NCBI RefSeq assembly: GCF_030813915.1
Contig: NZ_JAUSUJ010000026.1
Location: forward strand, 1 to 64,000
Length of the DNA stretch: 64,000 nucleotides
Direction: 5' to 3'
Source of the DNA: Rhodoplanes tepidamans
GTDB lineage: Bacteria > Pseudomonadota > Alphaproteobacteria > Rhizobiales > Xanthobacteraceae
Shown piece after piece: positions 57,854-64,000 of this stretch; the first letter of the stretch is position 1, and each line of letters starts with the position of its first letter. The notes beneath the pieces were generated by a model. The model did no database searches. It had not been told where the DNA came from and saw nothing but the letters and a program-made list of their open reading frames with translations. A program made the translations under genes and the position numbers.

Positions 57854-58408
57854 ATGTCGATCCGGACGGTTCTCGCCATCCTGGCCGGTGCGGCCCTCGC
57901 CTGCGTGTGGGCGGTGGTCTCGTACCCGCTGGTCGATTATGTCGACAACGCGCTCTACTGGCGCCGGGTGCGGAGCGACACCGACGTCGCCGGCGTCGTC
58001 GGCCGGCTCGGCAACACGCCGGCCTTCGAGTTCGCCAGGGCGGCCGCCAAGGCCGGCCTCACCCGCTCGGAGGGCCTCAAGGGCATCGTCGACGCGGCCG
58101 ACGTGCTGCCCGACGGGCGGCTGAAGGTGGCGGGCTGGGCGGTCGACACCCGCAAGGGCAACCGGCCCGTGGACGTGGTCATCGTCGCCCCCAAGGTCGC
58201 CGTGTTCGTCGTGCGCACGACGTCCCCGCGCGACGACGTCGCCGACTACCTGCTGTTTCCGGCCGACTACATCAAGGCGGGCTTCGCCGCGACCTTCGAC
58301 GAGCCGGTCGGCTGCGCCGTCACCCGCGCCGGGGCCTATGTGGTGGTGGTCAACCAGGACCTCCAGTTCGACATCGTCAATCCACAGCTCAAGATCAACG
58401 GATGCTGA
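57854..58408 (+). CDS. hypothetical membrane-anchored protein
   Basis: A 184-residue protein of unknown function. Residues 5-25 form one hydrophobic segment (signal anchor or uncleaved signal), followed by a soluble periplasmic part rich in beta-strand-like segments (VDVVIVAPKVAVFVVRTT; GAYVVVVNQDLQFDIV). It starts 17 bp after the glycosyltransferase stop and is probably cotranscribed; no family is recognised. It might assist glycan assembly. Confidence 0.8.
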   Translation: MSIRTVLAILAGAALACVWAVVSYPLVDYVDNALYWRRVRSDTDVAGVVGRLGNTPAFEFARAAAKAGLTRSEGLKGIVDAADVLPDGRLKVAGWAVDTRKGNRPVDVVIVAPKVAVFVVRTTSPRDDVADYLLFPADYIKAGFAATFDEPVGCAVTRAGAYVVVVNQDLQFDIVNPQLKINGC

Positions 58409-58495
58409 CCCGCCCGGCGGCCCCTTCCGCGCCGGGTCCGACCGTGCCATAGCACTGTCCACCCCCGGTCCCGACCGATCCACCGACGCCGCACC

Positions 58496-59401
58496 ATGCC
58501 GTCCCTGCCGATCCATCTGCGCCAGCTCGAGGCCGAATCCATCGGCATCCTGCGCGAGGTCGCGGCCGCCTTCGAGCGGCCCGTGATGCTGTACTCGATC
58601 GGCAAGGATTCGAGCGCCATGCTGCATCTCGCGCGCAAGGCATTCTTTCCGGGCCGGCTGCCGTTTCCCTTGTTGCACGTCGACACGACCTGGAAATTTC
58701 GCGACATGATCACGTTCCGGGACCGCACCGCGCGCGATCTCGGGCTCGACCTGATCGTGCACGTGAACCAGGAGGGCGTACGCGCCGGCGTCGACCCGTT
58801 CCGCTCGGGCTCGGCCGTGCACACGCGGGTGATGAAGACCGAGGCGCTCAAGCAGGCGCTGGAGCAGCACCGCTTCGACGCGGCGATCGGCGGGGCGCGG
58901 CGCGACGAGGAGCGCTCGCGCGCCAAGGAGCGGGTGTTCTCGCTGCGGTCGGCGAGCCACGGCTGGGAGCCGCGGCGGCAGCGCCCCGAGCCGTGGCGGC
59001 TGTTCAACACCCGCCTCGCGCCGGGCGAATCGATGCGCGTCTTCCCGCTCTCCAACTGGACCGAGCGCGACGTGTGGGAGTACGTGCGGGCCGAGGGCAT
59101 CCCGGTGGTGCCGCTCTATTTCGCCGCCGAGCGGCCGGTGGTCGAGCGCGACGGCATGCTGCTCGTCGTCGACGACGACCGCTTTCCGCTGCGCCCCGGC
59201 GAGGTGCCGCGGATGCGGCGCGTCCGCTTCCGCACGCTCGGCTGCTATCCGCTCACCGGGGCGATCGAATCCGACGCGACGACGCTCGACGCGATCGTCG
59301 CCGAGATGCGCGCCGCGACCACGTCGGAGCGGCAGGGGCGGCTGATCGACGCCGACGAGACCGCCTCGATGGAGCGCAAGAAGCGCGAGGGCTACTTCTG
59401 A
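58496..59401 (+). CDS. cysD: sulfate adenylyltransferase subunit 2
   Basis: A 301-residue PP-loop ATP pyrophosphatase: YSIGKDSS (residues 33-40), [15 protein letters not shown] and [14 protein letters not shown]. It forms APS from ATP and sulfate with the GTPase CysN. The last base of its stop overlaps the first base of the cysNC ATG. Its place among glycan genes, not with cysteine-synthesis genes, suggests a role in sulfating a surface glycan, as with rhizobial NodP. Confidence 0.96.
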   Translation: MPSLPIHLRQLEAESIGILREVAAAFERPVMLYSIGKDSSAMLHLARKAFFPGRLPFPLLHVDTTWKFRDMITFRDRTARDLGLDLIVHVNQEGVRAGVDPFRSGSAVHTRVMKTEALKQALEQHRFDAAIGGARRDEERSRAKERVFSLRSASHGWEPRRQRPEPWRLFNTRLAPGESMRVFPLSNWTERDVWEYVRAEGIPVVPLYFAAERPVVERDGMLLVVDDDRFPLRPGEVPRMRRVRFRTLGCYPLTGAIESDATTLDAIVAEMRAATTSERQGRLIDADETASMERKKREGYF

Positions 59402-61281
59402 TGACGGCGGCCGACCAGGACGCGCCGGCGCGCGGCGCGATCGAGGCGGCCGGGCGCGGCCAGCTCCGCTTTCTCACCTGCGGCTCGGTGGACGACGGCA
59501 AGTCGACGCTGATCGGCCGCCTGCTGGTCGATTCCAGGCGGGTGTTCGACGACCAGCTCGCCGCGCTCGAACGCGACTCGCGCCGCTTCGGCACCACCGG
59601 CGAGGACGTCGACTACGCGCTGCTGCTCGACGGGCTCGAGGCGGAGCGCGAGCAGGGCATCACCATCGACGTCGCCTGGCGGTTCTTCGCCACGGCGCGG
59701 CGCTCCTTCGTGGTGATGGACGCGCCCGGGCACGAGCAGTACACCCGCAACATGGCGACGGCCGCCTCGACGGCCGAGCTCGCCGTGCTGCTGGTCGATG
59801 CCCGCAAGGGCCTGCTCGACCAGACCCGCCGGCACGCGGCGATCTGCGCGCTGTTCCGCGTGCGCCACGTGGTGCTCGCGGTCAACAAGATCGATCTGGC
59901 CGGCTTCTCGCAGGAGACGTTCGACGCCATCGTCGCCGATTTCGCGGCGTTCGTGCAGCCGTTCGGCTTCGCCTCCCTCACGGCCGTGCCGGTGTCGGCA
60001 CGGTTCGGCGACAACGTCGTCGCGGCGAGCCCGCGCACGCCGTGGTACGGCGGGCCGGCGCTGCTCGATCTCCTGGAGACGATCGACGTGGAGAGCGATC
60101 CGGCCGCCGCGCCGTTCCGCCTGCCGGTGCAGTGGGTGGCGCGGCCGAACGCCGAGTTCCGCGGCTTCGCCGGCACGGTCGCGTCCGGCCGCGTCGCGGT
60201 CGGCGACGCCGTCGTGGTGCAGCCCTCGGGCGCCGGCTCGACGGTCGCCCGCATCGTCACGGCCGACGGCGACCGCGACGCCGCCGCGGCGGGCGACGCC
60301 GTCACCCTGGTGCTCGCCGACGAGCGCGACGTGTCTCGCGGCGACCTGCTGGCGGCGGCCGACGCGCCGGCCGAGGTGGGCGACCAGATCCAGGCGCATC
60401 TCCTGTGGATGGGCGAGCAGCCGCTGCTGCCCGGCCGGGCCTGCCTGATGCGCATCGGCACCCGCTGGGTCGGCGCCACGGTGTCGCAGATCCGCCACCG
60501 CATCGACGTGCGCACGCTCGCCCCGCTCGCCGCGCGCCGGCTGGTGCTCAACGAGATCGCGGTGTGCAACCTCTCGGTCGCGGCGCCGATCGCCTTCGAT
60601 TCCTACGCCGCCGACCGCACCACCGGCGCCTTCGTGCTGGTCGACCGCGAGACCAACGACACCGTGGCGGCCGGCATGATCGACTTCGGCCTGCGCCGCG
60701 CCGCCAACCTGCGCTGGGAGCGGCTCGCCGTCGACAAGGCGGCGCGGGCGCGGCTGAAGGGCCAGCGGCCGTGCGTCGTCTGGTTCACCGGCCTCTCCGG
60801 CGCCGGCAAGTCGACCATCGCCCGTCTCGTCGAGCAGCGCCTGCACGCCGAGGGGCTGCACACCTACATGCTCGACGGCGACAACGTCCGCCACGGGCTC
60901 AACCGCGACCTCGGCTTCACCGACGCCGACCGGGTGGAGAACATCCGCCGCGTCGGCGAGGTGGCGAAGCTGATGGTCGACGCCGGCCTGATCGTGCTGT
61001 GCGCCCTGATCTCGCCGTTCCGGGCCGAGCGCCAGGCGGTGCGCGAGCTGCTCGGCGCGGGCGAGTTCGTCGAGGTCTTCGTCGACGCGCCGCTCGACCT
61101 GTGCATGGCGCGCGACCCCAAGGGCCTCTACGCCAAGGCGAGGGCCGGCCGGCTCACGAACTTCACCGGCATCGATTCCCCCTACGAGCGCCCCGACGCC
61201 CCCGACCTCGTCCTCGACACCGCCGCCGAGAGCGCCGAAGCCCTGGCCGAGCAGGTGGTGGCGCGGGTGCGGGGGGGCTGA
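59401..61281 (+). CDS. cysNC: bifunctional sulfate adenylyltransferase subunit 1 / adenylyl-sulfate kinase
   Basis: A 626-residue fusion. CysN part: G1 GSVDDGKST at 28-36, [14 protein letters not shown] and NKID GTPase motifs. CysC part: P-loop GLSGAGKST from about 464, [11 protein letters not shown] and the KGLYAKA segment. It couples GTP hydrolysis to APS synthesis with CysD and phosphorylates APS to PAPS, the sulfate donor for sulfotransferases. The NodQ of rhizobia has this layout. No sulfotransferase gene is in view. A run of seven Gs lies in its last codons. Confidence 0.96.
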   Translation: MTAADQDAPARGAIEAAGRGQLRFLTCGSVDDGKSTLIGRLLVDSRRVFDDQLAALERDSRRFGTTGEDVDYALLLDGLEAEREQGITIDVAWRFFATARRSFVVMDAPGHEQYTRNMATAASTAELAVLLVDARKGLLDQTRRHAAICALFRVRHVVLAVNKIDLAGFSQETFDAIVADFAAFVQPFGFASLTAVPVSARFGDNVVAASPRTPWYGGPALLDLLETIDVESDPAAAPFRLPVQWVARPNAEFRGFAGTVASGRVAVGDAVVVQPSGAGSTVARIVTADGDRDAAAAGDAVTLVLADERDVSRGDLLAAADAPAEVGDQIQAHLLWMGEQPLLPGRACLMRIGTRWVGATVSQIRHRIDVRTLAPLAARRLVLNEIAVCNLSVAAPIAFDSYAADRTTGAFVLVDRETNDTVAAGMIDFGLRRAANLRWERLAVDKAARARLKGQRPCVVWFTGLSGAGKSTIARLVEQRLHAEGLHTYMLDGDNVRHGLNRDLGFTDADRVENIRRVGEVAKLMVDAGLIVLCALISPFRAERQAVRELLGAGEFVEVFVDAPLDLCMARDPKGLYAKARAGRLTNFTGIDSPYERPDAPDLVLDTAAESAEALAEQVVARVRGG

Positions 61282-61520
61282 GGCGCTGCGGCCGACGTGT
61301 CCGGGGGTATTTTTTTACTCCGCTGGTGGCCGAGTAGCCGCAGTTTTGTCTGCTGGAGCAATATATTACCGCGGCCTACTAAAGGTTGCGTAGCCGGTTA
61401 TGTTAGTAGATCGTAGCCAGATGACTCGAAAAGGCAGTCATACAACCTCTGCGGGCGGCATGGTTGCTTGACTGTCGCAAGCCGTCGTCACCCTACTCCG
61501 AATTATACCTGGAGGGGTCG
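61282..61520. other. AT-rich intergenic region
   Basis: About 240 bp of clearly lower GC than the rest, with a T7 run at about 61310, TATATTAC and GTTATGTTAG stretches. It probably holds promoter elements for the following membrane-protein gene, but no exact site can be named. No convincing hairpin precedes the T7 run, so it is not called a terminator. Confidence 0.6.
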
Positions 61521-62990
61521 ATGCGGGTGACGAGCCTTTCTCTAGCCTGGCCACGCGGCGATCAGGCATCGTTACTCGGCGTTTCGGCCGTTCTGGGTGT
61601 TGTCCAGCTTTTGATGTGGGTCGTTCTGGCGAGGCACGTGCCTCTTTCCGGCGACGAGTTCTTCTATCTCTCCGCCTCGAAGCGGGTCCCCGAGCTGCTG
61701 GTCGACGCGGCTCGGCTCGATGCTCCGCGCGCATACGCGGCGCTCGCGGCGCTCGTCGGCCCGGGCTGGTTCATGCCCGGGATGGCCGTCGTTCTGGCGC
61801 CGGTCAGCCTCGTGACCGATTCGATTCCCGTGCTGCGCCTCTATGTCGGCGTGCTGAACTTCGTACTGCTGTGCGTGCTTCTCCGACTCCTGCGTGATGA
61901 GTTCGGAGGACGCGCGCCTCTGGTCTATGCGCTCTGCATTTCGATCGTTCCCTATTACTCGATCTATGCGTTCACGCTGTGGGCCGATCTGGTCGGCACC
62001 CACGCCCTGCTCATCATGGTGCTGATGTTCCTGCGCCGCGTTCGAACCGGGACGATCGAGTGGGCCGGCAACGGGCCGGTGTTCCGGTTCGGGCTCATGC
62101 TCGGCGCTCTCACCTATCTGCGAGGTTTCTATTGGCTTCTGGCGCCGATGTTCGCCGTGCTGTTGTTCCTCGGCAATATCGGACGTCAGACGATGAGAGA
62201 GCGTCTGTCGCGGCTTGCGATTCAGTTTGGTGTCTTCGCTGTAGGGCTGGCGGTCGTGGTCGCCCCATGGACCTTGGCGGTGAGCTCGTTGCATGGGTTC
62301 CATCTGACGGTGACCAGCGTGACGGCATCCAGAATCGCATTGCTGGGAAGTCGAAGCTACATCGAACCGATCGACGCGGTGGGCAAGCGGTTCATGCCGG
62401 TCGAGAACCACATCCGCGCACGCGCCAAGGAAACCGGGCTCAGCTATGGTGATCAGGCCCGGATCGAGCGTGATTCGGCACTGTCTGATCTCACGTTTCG
62501 GAGCTATGCCGAGGCGGTCGCCCCGAACGTCGGGCGCTTCTTTCTGAACAGCGAGCAGTTTCTCACTCGTTTCGCGACGATATCGGCTTCCAGCGACCGC
62601 TGGCCGGGTCCCGAGTGGCGATCGCTTCTCTTCAGCTCGATGATGAGCATCAATCACTGGGGATGGCGAAGCCTGCTGCTGGTGGGAATCGCGCTGATGC
62701 TCGTTCCCGTCGCGCCTGCAGCGCTCAATCTGTATCTCTCGGTGGCCTTCAAGTACGTGGGGCTGCTTTTTGCCGTCGGCCCGTTCGTCGTTCTCGGTCA
62801 TGGACGACACTACGTCGGATTCGTTCCGGTCATCGCCGTTGCAGTCGCCTGTGCGACGGCCTCGCGTGGATCCCTGCTGTGGTCGCGGCCTCCGAGAGCT
62901 TTCGACGATTGGCTTATTCTGGTCGGACAGGTCCTGGCCGCTGCGATCGCGAGCGGCATGTTGTTCGGTCCAATCGCCTTCGCGCCGTGA
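61521..62990 (+). CDS. integral membrane glycosyltransferase-like protein (GT39/PMT type)
   Basis: A 489-residue membrane protein with about 10-12 hydrophobic segments; the DE motif (PLSGDEFFY, residues ~43-51) in the first periplasmic loop is the catalytic acidic signature of GT-C/ArnT-PMT-like enzymes that use lipid-linked sugars. Acceptor unknown. Start ATG at 61521 follows GGAGGGG. Wobble positions carry visibly more A and T than its neighbours, suggesting later acquisition. A companion GT2 gene follows 144 bp downstream and could make its polyprenyl-phosphate sugar donor. Confidence 0.85.
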   Translation: MRVTSLSLAWPRGDQASLLGVSAVLGVVQLLMWVVLARHVPLSGDEFFYLSASKRVPELLVDAARLDAPRAYAALAALVGPGWFMPGMAVVLAPVSLVTDSIPVLRLYVGVLNFVLLCVLLRLLRDEFGGRAPLVYALCISIVPYYSIYAFTLWADLVGTHALLIMVLMFLRRVRTGTIEWAGNGPVFRFGLMLGALTYLRGFYWLLAPMFAVLLFLGNIGRQTMRERLSRLAIQFGVFAVGLAVVVAPWTLAVSSLHGFHLTVTSVTASRIALLGSRSYIEPIDAVGKRFMPVENHIRARAKETGLSYGDQARIERDSALSDLTFRSYAEAVAPNVGRFFLNSEQFLTRFATISASSDRWPGPEWRSLLFSSMMSINHWGWRSLLLVGIALMLVPVAPAALNLYLSVAFKYVGLLFAVGPFVVLGHGRHYVGFVPVIAVAVACATASRGSLLWSRPPRAFDDWLILVGQVLAAAIASGMLFGPIAFAP

Positions 62991-63134
62991 TGCGGCCCGA
63001 GAACGGATTGGCCGGGCGGAGTGCGGCGCGATGATCGAAAATGGAACTTGCTCCGCGAGATCGCGAACGTGCCGGGGCGACGGCCGACCCGGCCGCGCCG
63101 GGCCGCTCCGTACGCCGACAGCCGGACGGCGCCG

Positions 63135-64000
63135 ATGAAGCTCTCCGTCGTCGCCACGCTCTACAAGTCCTCCGCCTTCGTCGGCGAGTTCCACCGCCGC
63201 GCTTCCGACGCCGCACGGGCCCTCGCCGGCGACGATTACGAGATCGTCCTGGTCAACGACGGATCGCCCGACGACAGCCTCGAGCTGGCCGTCGGGATCG
63301 CCGACGTCGACGCCCATGTCGTCGTGGTCGACCTGTCCCGCAATTTCGGCCACCACAAGGCGATGCTGACCGGGCTCGAGCATGCGCGCGGCGATCGGAT
63401 CTTCCTCGTCGACACGGATCTCGAGGAAGAGCCCGAATGGCTGCTTCCGTTCGCGCGGGCCATGGACGACACGCGGTGCGACATGGTCTACGGCGTGCAA
63501 GAGGTCCGCAAGGGCGGTCTGTTCGAGCGGGTGAGCGGCGATCTGTTCTACCGGGTGTTCAACCTCAGCAGCGGCATGGATCTTCCGCGCGGCATCGTGA
63601 CCGCGCGTCTGATGACGCGGCGCTTCGTGGACGCGCTGCTGTTGCACCGGGAGCGCGAGGTGTTCATCGTCGGCCTGTTCCATCTCACGGGATTCGACCA
63701 GCGGCCGTTCGCGGTGAAGAAGCACGGGCGGCCGGGATCGAGCTACACCCTGCGCCGCAAGATCTCGCTCGCCGTGAACGCCGTCACGTCGTTCAGCAAC
63801 GCCCCGTTGATCTGGGTGTTCAACATCGGCCTCGCCATCTCGTTCTTCGCGGCGGCGTATGTGGCCTATCTGGTGTTCAACGCGCTGTTCCTGACGCGCC
63901 CGCTGGTCGGCTGGACGTCGGTGATCGCCTCGATCTGGCTGGTCGGAGGGATGATCATCTGCTTCATCGGGATCGTCGGGATCTATCTCTCGAAGGTGTT
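63135..64000 (+). CDS. GT2 glycosyltransferase, DPM/ArnC-like (partial, runs off the end)
   Basis: At least 288 residues, no stop before the window ends. The N-terminus has SVVATLYKSS, LVNDGSPDDS and VDLSRNFGHHKA, then FLVDTDLEEEPEW, typical of polyprenyl-phosphate sugar transferases; two C-terminal membrane segments (VFNIGLAISFFAAAYVAYLV; a second from ~residue 267) follow. It should make a lipid-linked sugar for the GT39-like protein upstream. The start ATG at 63135 begins the conserved domain directly. Confidence 0.9.
   Translation, partial: MKLSVVATLYKSSAFVGEFHRRASDAARALAGDDYEIVLVNDGSPDDSLELAVGIADVDAHVVVVDLSRNFGHHKAMLTGLEHARGDRIFLVDTDLEEEPEWLLPFARAMDDTRCDMVYGVQEVRKGGLFERVSGDLFYRVFNLSSGMDLPRGIVTARLMTRRFVDALLLHREREVFIVGLFHLTGFDQRPFAVKKHGRPGSSYTLRRKISLAVNAVTSFSNAPLIWVFNIGLAISFFAAAYVAYLVFNALFLTRPLVGWTSVIASIWLVGGMIICFIGIVGIYLSKV

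Noticed and set aside
61300-61320. Rho-independent terminator after cysNC
   Set aside because: There is a T7 run, but no stable hairpin directly before it.

Overview
The window is about 64 kb of very GC-rich DNA carrying the 3' end of a 23S rRNA gene and a complete 5S rRNA gene. The rRNA sequence, a CysN-CysC fusion, the abundance of ABC, TRAP and TctC solute-binding transporters and several families of short palindromic repeats all fit an alphaproteobacterium, most likely of the order Hyphomicrobiales (Rhizobiales). The genus cannot be fixed from the sequence alone. The strain looks like a metabolic generalist: most of the window is small catabolic clusters, each with its own regulator and uptake system.

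Region by region. (1) 1-391: end of an rrn operon with its terminator. (2) 0.8-14.1 kb: a divergent cluster around an RpiR-type regulator. Leftward run genes for a YgeY-like M20 hydrolase, a YgeW-like carbamoyltransferase, carbamate kinase and a short-chain dehydrogenase. Rightward run rpiR, a fused [2Fe-2S]/molybdopterin dehydrogenase of the 'selenium-dependent xanthine dehydrogenase' type, an SsnA-like amidohydrolase and two different fold-type II PLP enzymes. This is a variant of the ygeW/ygeY/ssnA/xdhD purine (ureide) catabolic neighbourhood known from enterobacteria and anaerobes, and is the most interesting system here. A paired inverted-repeat operator lies between the divergent genes. 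(3) 14.1-16.8 kb: leftward epimerase and two GT2 glycosyltransferases. (4) 16.8-30.5 kb: a FadR/GntR regulator divergent from a gentisate-dioxygenase-like cluster with an LVIVD-repeat protein, RidA, an NMT1-type ABC importer, a GST, a TRAP importer, a GMC oxidoreductase and an aldehyde dehydrogenase. (5) 30.6-34.1 kb: VOC protein, then a LysR regulator divergent from a DoxX/VOC/FMN-reductase operon. (6) 34.0-36.4 kb: a DUF763 gene and a beta-hydroxyacid dehydrogenase. (7) 36.4-49.6 kb: a long leftward series (LysR, acyl-CoA dehydrogenase, amidase, CoA-transferase, taurine/nitrate-type ABC importer, PuuE-like deacetylase, SDR, maleate-isomerase-like protein, FAD monooxygenase, TctC binding protein). 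(8) 49.7-55.9 kb: an AraC regulator divergent from a cysteine hydrolase and a complete sugar-type ABC importer. (9) 55.9-64 kb: cell-surface glycan genes (GT2, membrane-anchored protein, GT39-like membrane protein, ArnC/DPM-like GT2) surrounding CysD and CysNC, which make activated sulfate.

At least three dispersed palindromic repeat families sit between genes. The main one has seven copies of about 100-140 bp. There is no CRISPR array, no insertion sequence and no phage gene. Long antisense frames are common because of the GC content and were discarded.
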